Assembly: GCA_001643675.2 (NCBI GenBank)
Contig: LSRY02000013.1
Location: 808,501-872,500 of the forward strand
Direction: 5' to 3'
Source: Monocercomonoides exilis
Lineage: Eukaryota > Preaxostyla > Oxymonadida > Polymastigidae
Length of the DNA stretch: 64,000 nt
A program made the position numbers and the translations under genes. Shown here in pieces: positions 26,693 to 37,854 of this stretch. Each line of letters begins with the position of its first letter. Positions within the stretch are counted from its first letter, which is position 1. Below the pieces are notes generated by a model. That model worked only from the letters and a program-made list of their open reading frames with translations. It had not been told where the DNA came from and did no database searches.

Positions 26693-28029
26693 ATGGAAGA
26701 ATTTTTAGAAAAGGAAGATAGTGGAGAAGATTCAAGCCAAAAGGATGTCGAAGGAGAGGATGATTCAATGATGCTTTATAACCATGTCATTGAAACCAAT
26801 GCAGTCGACAGGGAAGAGAAGTTGCTTGAATTGTTGGATGCAATGGAATCGAAGAAGCTTAGGCCTACAGATTTATTCAAGAACGGATTAGTTACGAAAA
26901 GTAGCCTTTATCGTGCTGCAAAGGCAAGGAAGGAAGGAAGGGACATTTGCAAAATAGGAAGACCCCCAATTCTGAACAAGCGAAGCAAAGCTACATTCTT
27001 CACAAAAATAAAAGATAAAATACAACTTGGTGCCTTTCCGTGTGCAAGACAAGCAAGAGATATAGTTGGATTTTTCTTTCTTTCTTTTTTTTTATTTAAG
27101 TTTTGTGTTTATATCTTTTTGCATGCTTTTATTAGGCAATAGAAGTAATATCCGAAGATCAACACAAGCCAACTCAGAGCATTCAAGTTTGCCGCACTTG
27201 GCCATATTCTTTTATCAAATCGAACGAGGACCTTTTCTTTGTGCATCCCATTCATTTGCCAGCAGCGAGAGCTGCTCATTCTACAAAGGAATGCCTTTTT
27301 CCTTGGTTTGAAAAAGTTAAGCATTTATATGATGAGCATAGGTACAAATCGCAATTAATTTTTAATCTGGACGAAGTGTTTATCACAACTACTGAAGTCA
27401 AGCCGAGCCTTGTTGTTGCTTCAAATAAAAAAGATGCATGCATGACGCCAGAGCCATCTCTCCCATCAGGTATCTCAGGGCTCTTCATGGTTTCAGCAGA
27501 TGGAGTGAGTTATCCAGCCATTTTCAAAATCAGAGCAAAAAAACTACCAAAGGAATACTCAGACGCTACTGAACACTCATTACGGTTTACGGTTGATGAC
27601 ACTCCCTCAATGACTGCAGAAAGCTTCCAATTCTTTTTCGAAAAAGCGATTGTTCCGTTTATGATCCAAAGAAGAAAATTTGTCAAATGCGAAGAAGAGC
27701 ATTGTTTACTGTTCATGGATTCACTTGCTGCTCATTTGTCAAGGAATATCATTCAATGTGCGAAGGACAACAGTATTGATCTATGCTTTCCTCCTTCACA
27801 TACTTCTCATTTGGTACAACCTTTGGATCTCTACGTTAATGCCAATTTTAAAAATTCTCTAAGAATAACTGATTATGAAACTCATGAACCCAATGCGAGT
27901 AGTGCAAGGAGAAACTTTGTTTTGAAACTGAGAACTGCATTACATGCTGCATTTAGTCCCTCTACAATCACAGCTTCATTCAGAGATGCAGGCATCTGGC
28001 CTTTCAACCCTGATATTGTGCTTTCTTAA
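26693..28029 (+). mobile_element. DDE_1 (pogo/Tigger-like) transposase, intact, two exons
   Basis: Exons are 26693-27064 and 27136-28029 (421 residues), with intron donor GTTGGA and acceptor TTATTAG. The N-terminal half carries an acidic leader and a helix-turn-helix-like DNA-binding region ending in KIGRPPILNK. The catalytic core shows all three aspartates of the pogo/Tigger family: FNLDEVF, LFMDSLAAHLS and the SHTSHLVQPLDLYVN block. This family of Tc1/mariner relatives moves by cut and paste at TA sites. The reading frame has no stop, so the protein could be active or domesticated. I could not identify matching terminal inverted repeats, so the element's limits are unknown. ATG at 26693 was chosen as the first in-frame ATG; the upstream codons are not preceded by another. 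Confidence 0.85.
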
Positions 28030-28200
28030 CTTCCAGAGAAAAAGCCGGAGTGGGCAAAAGTATCTTCAAAAATCATGGATCCTCAATTACCTTATTTCAA
28101 TGGAAGAATTTTTTTATCAACAGACCCAATGGCCCCTTATGATGACGGAGTTCATCCATATTTTTTTAATTTTCATGTTTAATAACATTTTCAAACTGTA

Positions 28201-28280
28201 TTTTTTTTTTAATGTTTAATATTTTTTTTTAATGTTTAATATTTTTTTTTAATGTTAAATATTTTTTTTTAATGTTTTAT
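28201..28280. repeat. 20-bp tandem repeat, four copies
   Basis: Four head-to-tail copies of a 20-bp unit lie just downstream of the transposase stop. Each is a T10 run (ATTTTTTTTT in later copies) followed by AATGTTTAAT-like sequence. The third and fourth copies differ by one or two bases. Confidence 0.9.
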
Positions 28281-28390
28281 TTCAATAAAATAAAAATATA
28301 TGATAGTTGAATTTTTTTCTTTTGTTTTCAGAACAAATATCGTTCATATTTGAAATAAAATCAATTATTAAAAAACGAAAAAAATGAAGT

Positions 28391-28636
28391 TCCGGGTTTA
28401 TGACATGTCCCGGATTTTTTACGCACTAAAGACAAATTTTTCCTTTAATTAATAGTCTCGTACGAATAAAACTGAAAAACTCAAAATGAAATTTTGTGAA
28501 CCGAATAATGTGTCTATTTTGAATCTTGATTCATTTTTTTACGTGTATTTATCTTCTAATAATCATCTCCGATTCGGTTATTATAAATTTTTTTACTTTT
28601 TTGAATTCTGCTGATAGACAATGTTCGAAACAAATG

Positions 28637-28672
<36 letters not shown>

Positions 28673-28744
28673 ATCTTCCACAAAGTTTTTTTAAGAGATA
28701 GAGTTTGCACAAAAAATACCGGACATCGCAAAAAATACCAGACA
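28391..28744. mobile_element. Possible short element with imperfect inverted ends
   Basis: The left end (28391-28427) and right end (28707-28744) are imperfect inverted repeats. Each contains an A6 run next to CCGGACAT or CCGGGACAT, followed by a second, weaker copy of the same motif. The left arm alone also folds, TCCGGG pairing with CCCGGA. The interior holds a run of about 33 T. A MITE or a decayed transposon end is possible. No clear target duplication was found. Confidence 0.35.
28639..28671. repeat. Poly(T) homopolymer
   Basis: This is an uninterrupted run of about 33 thymines in noncoding DNA, inside the possible short element at 28391-28744. Confidence 0.9.
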
Positions 28745-29350
28745 AGATCGATTTCCCAACAACCTCGAGAAATGATTCTGTAAAAATTTCCACAAAATAT
28801 ATCTCATAAAGACAAACTCATTTGATAAACAAAACTTTCAAAATATCTATATTTGTGCTCAGATAAAATAATTAAAGAAATTTCTGTGTAATTAAAAATA
28901 CTATTTATCCGAATTTTCAAAAATAATTTTCTTCAATGTTCAGTTTTCATTGAAATGAAAGTTTCTTATATCAACTGAGTTAGCATAGATTAGATGAAAA
29001 ATTAAAAGAACAATTGTCAGAATTATTCCTCTGGCAGTAATAAAAAATTTGATTTTGTCTTGAATTTTTTCCACAATCCATATATGAATATTTTGCTAAG
29101 TGATTATAAGAGATAAAAAATGAACAAAAATACTCGGAAAAATGTTTGTGCACCGACAAATGTGACAATAAATGAACATGATTTTCTCCAGTTTTGACTG
29201 AATCTGATAATTATCCCTTTAATATATCTTTCCTTTGCTAACTCATTTGGCATATCAGACTATCATTTAACGATGATTGAATACTACAAAAAATAATTTT
29301 TATAATCCCAGAGAAATATTGTTTGATACATTTGGAATTTTTCAAAAATA
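28745..29350. other. AT-rich filler in transposon zone
   Basis: I see no gene or repeat of note here. The sequence is very AT-rich, and the open frames present are short and low in complexity. Confidence 0.5.
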
Positions 29351-29604
29351 TGGGTTATTCTTTTTGAAAAGTCGCAAATGTTGAGTATCTGGGTTTTTGA
29401 AAATGGGCTTTATTTGATCATCTTTTGCAATGTATTCATCAAACAACAATGCAATGCACATATTCTTTCAACAAATAAACTTAAAATTTTTCATTAGCAA
29501 AATAATAAAGTTTGATGAATAAATTGCACAAAATGATCAAATATTGGGTTTTTGCATAAAACCCAGATATTAAACATTTGCGACTTTTCAAAAAGAATAA
29601 CCCA
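29351..29604. mobile_element. Foldback MITE, Tc1/mariner type, with TA target duplication
   Basis: The 254-bp element is two 95-bp inverted arms (29351-29445 and 29510-29604) around a 64-bp centre. The outermost 32 bases are identical in both arms, starting TGGGTTATTCTTTTTGAAAA, and the rest matches closely. It is bordered on both sides by TA (29349-29350 and 29605-29606), the target site of Tc1/mariner/pogo elements. It has no coding capacity, so it would need a transposase supplied in trans. Its end resembles the inverted ends at 30170 and 35072, which flank the second transposase gene. Confidence 0.8.
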
Positions 29605-29606
29605 TA

Positions 29607-30169
29607 TTTATTTATCATATTTTGTTGACGTTAAAAAATGAGATTATGATATGAAAAATGAGTTGGTCAAAACAAGGTTTGTTTTGTGGAGAACTTTCAG
29701 AATTTGACTTTTAGGAGTTGTTTTGAAAACACTCTTTTCATTTATTTTTTGTTCAATCAATAATCTTCTGATTATTGTTTGAATCATATCATAGAAAAGA
29801 GCAATAGCAATGAAATAGCGATGCACAAAAAACAAAAAAGTTTAAAAAGGCTTTCAACAAACTCAACACTGCATTCAGAATCTTTAAAAGCACATTTATT
29901 TTTCGTTGGAACTTCAATAAAAAGCATAAAATTGTTATTTAAATTTATAAAATATGTGTTTGGCATATAACAGCCAATTAATTTGAACTCAAATAGATTG
30001 AATATATATTTATTTAAATCAAAACTTTCAAAAATCTTTTTTCAAGCTTCATTCAAAACCAAGAACTAATCTATTTCAAACACTTTCAATTGCGAATCGC
30101 CGTCAAATAAAAACAAAAAAACCAAAATTGACTATTTTTTATTGGATGAAAAATGTCACTTAAAATATT
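29607..30169. other. AT-rich filler between MITE and larger element
   Basis: I see no gene, tandem repeat or structured element here. It separates the foldback MITE from the left inverted end of the possible 4.9-kb element. Confidence 0.5.
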
Positions 30170-30420
30170 TGGGTGATTATTTTTGAAATCAAATTTTCTC
30201 TATCAAAATTTTCTGTTCCAAAAATTCACTTGAATATTAACAAATGAATTCTGAAAAATGAAAAGGCTTATTAGAGACATCTGCATCTTTATTTGAGCCA
30301 AAACATTAATTTTAAAAATAGTTGTGATTATTTTTTTACATCTAATGGTGAGGGAAATAATCCGCACATTAAATAAAATCCGCACAAACTGCATTTTTTG
30401 ATTCAAACTATAATTTATAA

Positions 30421-33064
30421 ATGAAAAATGATATTCAAAATCAATTTTCTGTCACGCACTATGATTTTTTTTCATTTTTCATAAAATTTTTTACACGAAT
30501 ATGGGATTCATTCAGTAACCATTATTTTATAAAATTTATGATTACCAAAAGTTGTTCGTATTACAAAGCACAGGAGAAAAAATCACCAAAAAAAACCCAA
30601 GATTACGAAAAAGGATCACGAAATACATACTTCAGTGCTTTAAGAGCTAAAAAAATGAAGGATAAAGGACAAGATACCGGGAAAGTTGGTCGACCATGTT
30701 ATTTAACAGAAGATGAAGAATTGCAATTGGTTGAAACAATAGTTAATTGGAACAATATTCAAACGCAACCGACATATGCAGATATTCCAATGATGGTTTG
30801 ATTTTCAATAAAAATTAATTAAACAGCAATATTCCATATACTTGTTTTAGGCCCTTCATATCAGATTGCAAAGAGATTCGAAAATAAAAGATTATGTTGA
30901 AGCACCGAGTTTGAAATGGGTTAGGGATTTCGTTTCAAGACATAAACAACTTAAGCCTGTTGATCCTGTTCGATTAAATATTGCCAGAGTCCGAGCATCC
31001 ACAACAGAGAATATTCAATCGTTTTTGTCAAAATTGAGATTTTTGATGAAGACAAAAAAATATCACCCCTCTTTGATTTTGCAACTTGACGAGACAAGTT
31101 GTCAATCGAATGAGAGACAAAAAAGAAAGAATATTGTTTCAAGCAATTGTTCGTATCTCCCTGTCTTAGAATCACCTCCTCTCAGACATCTAACAATGCT
31201 TTTTATTGTTACTGCAAATGGAAAGCACCTTCCATCGCATCTTTTACTTACACCAAAATATGAGAATGAAATTAGAAAACAATGGAATGATGAAGATTTC
31301 ATTTTGCACACCTCGCAAAAGGGATGGATGACAAAAGAAATATTTCAAGACATTATGATCAATTACGTTTTATCTTATATTCGCAAACAGAGGCTCGAAG
31401 TCAAAAGATTGAACAATTATCTTTTGTCAACAAATTCACTTTTGAACAATAAAAAGTTTGAAATAAAAGAAGGAGATAGTCGTATTCAAAAAACAATCCA
31501 CTTGAATGAAATTGAAACCGCTCAAAAAGAAAATAAACCTCAGAATGCAGTAATGAACAAGGATGAAGAGATTATTACAAAATGTGATGATTGCTCAAAA
31601 ACGACAGGTTATGCTCTTAAGGATTCATTGAAAACGCATGAATTGCATTTTCATCCAGATCAGCCCGCTGACGAATTGCTTGGAGTCACAAAAGCATTAA
31701 CTGAATCTCCAAAAGATGAACTGCAACGATGCAACGAAGCAGACAAATCTTCAAATGATAAGCAAGAATCAAAAATCACTGAAGACAATGAAATCACATC
31801 ATTCAAAATGATAAAACATGACGGTTTTATAGGTTGTGAGGAAGAAGAGTCAAATCTTATTCGAGACATTCCTGATTATTTCAGTGAAGTGATTCGTCGG
31901 AAGAGGGAAATTATAGACGATGAAAAATGGTGGTTGGAAGAATCGTTTTCGACTCAAACAAAGAAGAACAGTTGTTGTTCATTTTGTGACAATCAAAGAA
32001 AGATGACTGTCAGCGAAGAAGAAGAAGAAGAAAATAATCCGCCTGCTCTAATAATATTGGATGGGCACGCTTCTAGGCATAATATAAACCTTTGGAAAAT
32101 GTTTTCTTCAGCGAATGTTGATGTTGTCGTTTTGCCTTCACATACATCACATATTCTTCAACCATTGGATTTAGGACCAAATGCAGAATTGAAAAAACAA
32201 TTGAAACGCATCAAAAACGAACCAACCATAAGAAAAATGCAAACCCAATTCCTCCCTTTTGTTGAGTCAATCACAGAATGTGCGTACATGGCATTAGCAC
32301 CCATGACAATCAAACACGGATTCTTCGAAGCAGGAATAACTTCTGCCACTATTCACCATGTTTTGAACAAAACGATCCGAGAATTGCCTCCAGGAATGAA
32401 AAAGATAACTCAAGGCAACAGGTGGAGCATTTCAGGGAAATGCATAACATCAGATCTCGTAATTCAAGAATGGGAAGAATATGAAAAAGCAAGAAACAAT
32501 AATGCAAAAATCCAACAAAAATTAAACAATTTGAAAAATAAGCATTTAAAATGCAAACCATTAACGAATAAGAAACGAAGGAAAGACGCTGTTGTTTCTG
32601 AAACATCAGAAAATGATCTTGATTCTGAGCAGGTTGAAGTTGGAAAGATAATGGGAAAAAGCGATTCAGATATTTCAGAATATGGATCTGATGAATCAGA
32701 TTCTCAAGCTGGTGAAGATTCTGTGATTTCAATCCCAATTTTTGGGATCAGAGAATCAAAAGAATCAATTGAGAACCCAATTTTCAGAGACAGAAAAGAA
32801 GAAAAAGAAGAGAGCAGTGAAGAAGCTGTGTTGACGAAGGATTGTGCATCACTTTTATCCCGTGAAACTGAATCAGAAAATGAATCAGATCTATTGACTG
32901 TCAAAAAGCAGAGAATGAAAAGAAAAAATGATGATAGTGACTATGATTATGAGAAGGAAAAAACAGACTCTGCTTCCTCGGAAGAACTTGATGATCTTCC
33001 GAAAATTTATGGAACACGTTCATTGAGAATAAACAAATTTCACAACGATTATGTTTCCAGCTGA
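30421..33064 (+). mobile_element. DDE_1 transposase with a ~230-residue zinc-finger-like insertion, two exons
   Basis: Exons are 30421-30795 and 30851-33064, intron donor GTTTGA, TGA stop. The catalytic aspartates are visible in LILQLDETS, IILDGHASRH and SHTSHILQPLDLG. An N-terminal DNA-binding region includes GKVGRPCYLTEDEE and SLKWVRDFVSRHKQL, as in CENP-B/pogo-type proteins. Between the first and second catalytic blocks lies an unusual insertion of about 230 residues. It contains CDDCSKT followed by HELHFH, and later CCSFC, which could bind zinc. The C-terminal 200 residues are acidic and Lys-rich. The first 39 residues are AT-encoded and hydrophobic, so ATG at 30538 (MITKSCSYYK) may be the real start. 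No stop interrupts the frame. Confidence 0.8.
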
Positions 33065-33330
33065 GTGCAAAAATTCGAAATCGGGAGATAATACAATAAA
33101 TATTCTTGGAAAATTATCATTTCAAAAGGAAATATTGTTTAATTTGATAAAACAAAATATCATTAAAAAAATATTAATCATTTCAAAGAGTTAGTAATTA
33201 ATTTAAAGACCAAGCATATTGATAAACACCAATCAAATGAATTGAAAACAAATAACAACAGAAGCGAAAATGAAATAAAAGAAAATAGTTGTTTTCCACA
33301 CTATTTATATTTTTGTTGTTTTCAAATTTC
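33065..33330. other. AT-rich spacer after transposase
   Basis: This is a noncoding, AT-rich stretch with no recognisable feature. Confidence 0.5.
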
Positions 33331-33736
33331 ACTTTCACAGCAACGAGAACTCTTGAGAATGTTGAAATCTCCAAATGCATCCATCTTCCTATCCACCTTT
33401 CTGATCAAAATTCTTCTATCTCTATTGAAACTCCACTCACTCAAATTTTGAACACCAAGCCTTTATCAACTCTTAATGTGTTATCTCACTCTCTTTCATT
33501 TTCCCATTCCCTTCCTGATTTCCATAACTTTTGAATTTTATGTACTCCTTCTTCAAAGAATTTCTTCTTTTGCCATCTGTTCCAATTTTTGCCTCTTTCC
33601 CCTCTCATGTTGTTTATCCTTTGGATTGCAGCGTTTCCAAGCCTTCCTCTCCAAGCTCCACTTTTTTTGTTTCTTTCAACAGCTAGTGATCTCTCAGATC
33701 CAGATCTTCAGTTTTGTTGATTTCTATTCTCAATAG
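33331..33736 (+). pseudogene. Decayed protein-coding fragment
   Basis: After an acceptor-like TTTCACAG the sequence becomes less AT-rich and reads as protein in one frame: TRTLENVEISKCIHLPIHLS and ETPLTQILNTKPLSTLNVLS, up to a TGA at 33532. Protein-like sequence then resumes in another frame with FPSHVVYPLDCSVSKPSSPS until a TAG. The change of frame and lack of a start suggest a broken fragment. The origin is not recognised. It lies inside the possible 4.9-kb element. Confidence 0.35.
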
Positions 33737-35050
33737 TCAAAAGATCATTTTGAATGATGAAAAATCACACATGCGCACGATGGAATCAAATGCATATAAT
33801 GAAGTTATGAACTTCATCTTTCATTCAGGTGTGACACTTTTTGTTGTAATTATTATTTACTATGCATAAGCAAAATATCAAAAACCATTTCACAAAAACA
33901 TTATCATTTTTTTAAATTGGAGGAAAAACAAAATAAATTCCAAAAAAAAGAAGTCAAAAATTTAAGAACTGTTGGACAAACTTTCAATTTGTTTATGAAT
34001 AACAAACTGATCCTTCTAAACGTGCATATCAAATTCATTAAATATTGAGATTGTTTGTTTTAACTTAACTGACGTGAATGAATTGAATTTCCTAATTCAC
34101 TGCTCCATATGAACTTTTCGAAGAAACACATTCTGTTGTAACCATTTCAAATTTGCGCTGTGGTTTTTAACGATTATTATCAAAAAATAATATAATTTGA
34201 AGTGTCGTTTCGTAATTTTGATTCTATCTGGTTGACACAACAATGGCTTTCAATAAATATATGCTTTCTCATTAATAAATATTTGAGATTGTTTGTATAT
34301 AGCTTGTCAGGTTGAATCGAAATAGAAATTATTCCCATTATTTGGGCATTCATTTATGATTTTTTCCATAATAATAATCTTTTTTTTATATAAAGAATAA
34401 TAAATAGGTGTTTCATCCAATATGAGAATTTGAGATATTAAAACATTATTTCAGGCTTCTTTTCAGTTTTAATTTTTCATAAACAATGTTGTTTTCATTC
34501 ATCTTTTTCTATTAGCTTCAGATCATTAGGAAAAAAAACATTCGTTAAAAGTGATGCAATTCCTCTGCTTTTTGTCAGGATTTTGAGAATTTCTGTATTT
34601 TTTAATTTTTAATATCTGGTTTTTCGATAATTGATTATTGCACTTCACGTTTTTAAAGAATGCATATTGAAGAATTGTCAATATAATCTGATGATCTTTG
34701 AAACAAATCTTCTTTTAAAAAGAAAAATGATCACAAGGTTAATTCTGAACTTTTCGAATCAGATAAATTGATAATCATAGAGAATATTTTTAAACATAAA
34801 ATTAGTATTAACAATGAGATCAAATTATCCATTCTTTTAAGGAAAGTTTTTTAAAAAGGAAAAAACATCCCAATCCACTTATCATTTTTCATTAATTGTT
34901 TTTTGTCATTAATGGATTATTGTCAAAGATTATAAATATATTTGATGTGCGGGTAAATAATAATGTTCGGGTTTTTCACACAATCATAAATACAAAATCT
35001 CTTCCCTTTGACAAACAAACTTTGAAGAACAAACACCCCGAAATAAGTTA
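33737..35050. other. AT-rich noncoding stretch
   Basis: About 1.3 kb with low GC and many short poly(A) and poly(T) runs. I found no coding exon, RNA gene or tandem repeat. Confidence 0.5.
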
Positions 35051-35125
35051 TGATTTGAAAAATAATCACCCATTTCGAAAATTGCAATTAGGGGAAGGTT
35101 GCTTTTTAAATAATAACCTCCACAC

Positions 35126-35268
35126 GAAAAAAAAAAAAGAAAAGAAAAGAAAAAAGAAAAAGAAAAGAAAAGAAAAGAAAAAGAAAAGAAAAGAAAAAGA
35201 AAAGAAAAAGAAAAGAAAAGAAAAGAAAAAGAAAAGAAAAGAAAAGAAAAGAAAAGAAAAGAAAAAAA
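35126..35268. repeat. (AAAAG)n microsatellite
   Basis: About 140 bp of AAAAG units with frequent A5 interruptions. It is the same pentanucleotide that fills the intron at 54446-55087. The Lys-rich and Phe-rich open frames over it are artefacts of the repeat. Confidence 0.95.
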
Positions 35269-35639
35269 TGAAGCAAATATTCAACATTTATGTGAATTGA
35301 TGTCAGTTATCTTTAAAACATAATATTTTTACGATAAAGTTTATTTTCAATTCCAAATGATATCTGAATGAAACCAAAAGTATTAAACAAAGATCAACTT
35401 TTGAATTGCCCCAAGGAAACAATGTGCAAAAGAAAAATACAAAAAATCAAATAATTATTATTCTAATTTCCAGAGAGTATTTTTTTTTGATGCGATTGAT
35501 GCCCATTTTCAAGAATGAATTAATCATCCATTCGCATATATTTTTGCCTTTTAAACAAATAGATTTGCAAAGTCGAAAAATCAAAAAGTGAAATGATCAA
35601 CAAATAATATTTTCACCAAAATTAAAAAATGAGAAAAAA
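35269..35639. other. AT-rich spacer
   Basis: I see nothing recognisable here. The spacer leads into the less AT-rich block that follows. Confidence 0.5.
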
Positions 35640-37854
35640 AAGCGTGGATATGCTCTTAGGCAGCACAAAAACGGATGAATGTGTTATGTTGCAGGATATA
35701 ATAGAATTTAAGCATTGAACAAAGATTGCAATTTGTGCAGAGAGCGTATCATTTGAAAGATGATTTTTGTTTTCCTATCAATTTGTGCGTGCCGGACTGT
35801 TGTTGTTCTGTGAAGAGCAACCGTTGCGAGAAGCCACTGAGCAAAAGCTATTTTCATTGCAGATGATAATGTTCTTTTATTTTTTTCCTCTCATTTTTGT
35901 GGAGATTCTTTTCGATGACTCAAAAAACGAGGGAATGGCTGGCGCCAGCACAGAAAGACATTGCTCGAAATAAAGCAATAAAGCATATCTCAAGGCGTTC
36001 AATCTTTTGGAATTGCCCAATATCGAGCGTGAAATGCCTTTTCTTTTCGATGCCTTATTTATTTTTTTCCAAAAATGGAAAAAGAGTCTCTCCTTTGCTT
36101 CTGCTTGAGGATCCGATAATAAAAATATTGAATGCATTGCAGGTGCTAGGGAAAAAAGAGGTTTGGAATTTTTATGAATGGAAAGGATGCTTTTGTTGAA
36201 AAGGCCAGCATTTTTCTTTTTTAAGAGTTTTTTATTGAGAAATTCCATAAGAGCCATATTGGCAGAAAAATCGTTTGGGAAATCGCCAACTGAAGAGGCT
36301 TCAGCTCAGTTTGCTTTTATTGGCACATTTTATTTTTATTTTATTTTATTTTTTCCCCTTCAAAATGCGCTGGCGCCATGTCACATTTTGTGGAAAGCGA
36401 AAATGTGAGGGATGTTTGCCTGCGAAAAGCAAAGAAAATGGCTGAATGAACAAGAACTGAAATTGACATTGACCATCTGATGCGCTTGCCGACAAATAAT
36501 TTTGCGTGCAGGGTATTTGTATCGTTGCTGCTGGTTAAAAACAGATTCTGGAAGGAAAAGGATATGGGGAAAAGGAAAAGCAGCGCTTTTATTGGCGGGC
36601 ATGCATCCAAATGGCAGGTGCGTGTGTTGATTTGAGGGAACAGAGCTGTGGCGATAACAGATTCTTCAAATTGGAAGCAAGGGATATTGCGAATGGAAGC
36701 AGAGAAGCGATGTTCCGATCAAGTTGGAGCGTTCAATAAATGGCCAGCAAATGTTCCATTGGTTCACAATTACATTTTTTTTTAATTTCATTTTCCCCCC
36801 GAAGCATCGCAAGTTAATTGAAAGCTGAAGCTTGAGTGCCTAATTTTTGTTTGTGTCATTGGCAGCGAAAGCGCGTTTCTATTTGCAAAGGGAAGAGATA
36901 TTTATGCATCGGCTGAAAGTGCCAAGCTGGTGATCAACACCGAAACGCAAAATGGATGACAAAGCCAGCGAGGATATTCTGTGAATCTGCGCCTTGCAAA
37001 TGGAGGTGGGAATTTTTCATTGGGGAATGCAGTTATTTTGGGATGGGATGGGAATGCAAGATGCTGGGTGCAATCGCTGCAAGAATGGGCAAGATGACTC
37101 AGCTTGTTGCCTTTTGTCTCGAATCGTCTGAAAGAAGGAGGCAATGAGCTTTCAATAAAAAAAAATAAATTCCAGAGTGTTTCTCCATTCATTTTGATGG
37201 AACTAATTTGAAGCCTCCCATTTCTTTGAGTGCCATTTCCTTTTACATCGTTTGCTGTTATTTTTATCTCAACAATTTTTATATTGTTATATTTCATGTT
37301 TTGAATGAATAAAAAAAAGTCATCTTGGCATGACTCTAGAAATTTGGCCAAGGCTGAGAATGGTGCTTTCTGGGTTTTTGCGCAGGTGCCAACGTTATCA
37401 CATTTTTTTTTTGATTTTGATTTCTTGGCTGAGTCAAAGCAAGGATGCTGGGATTTATTTTTTGGGGAGAATTCATTTCAGAAAAGAACGCAATTCACAG
37501 AGGAAGATCAAAGGATTTCAGAAATCATTTGCCTCGATGTCTTTCCATTTTGAAGTGGGTTTACAAGCAATAAAAGGGAAGTGGTTGTGAAAAATCACTT
37601 TCGAGCGAAGTGCAGGAACAACACAGAAAAACACAAACATCAGACTCTGGCTGGCAAATGCCAAGCTCTGTTTGGAGGCAACAGAAACAAAAGAAAACAA
37701 ATCAAAAGAAAGTCTTCAGAAGCCATGGGCAGCACTCATTTCTATCTTTCTTGTAATTATTCACCAAAAGCAAAAATGAAAAAAGGAGATAACGAGATGA
37801 ATACGAGGGGTGCGAACGATAGCGATGCTTGTAATGGGATGAGAGAAGCAAACG
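35640..37854. other. Unexplained, less AT-rich block without a convincing gene
   Basis: About 2.2 kb clearly richer in G and C than the flanking spacers, with non-repetitive, gene-like texture. The longest open frames are only about 100-150 residues, overlap on both strands and lack low-complexity hallmarks. No frame continues across likely splice sites. It lies at the 3' side of the giant beta-helix gene. A decayed gene, a noncoding RNA or a gene of many tiny exons are all possible. No function is assigned. Confidence 0.4.

Larger units (their letters stand above)
30170..35072. mobile_element. Possible 4.9-kb pogo-like element bounded by 22-bp inverted ends
   Basis: TGGGTGATTATTTTTGAAAT begins the 22-bp left end (30170-30191). 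Its inverted copy at 35051-35072 differs at one base. The ends enclose a DDE_1 transposase gene and resemble the ends of the nearby foldback MITE. No TA duplication is present; both flanks read TT. The limits are therefore tentative, and the 3' 2 kb may include older insertions. Confidence 0.45.

Noticed and set aside
35877-36257. Minus-strand frame of 126 residues in the unexplained block
   Set aside because: It has no recognisable motif, overlaps equally long frames on the other strand, and has no exon partners.
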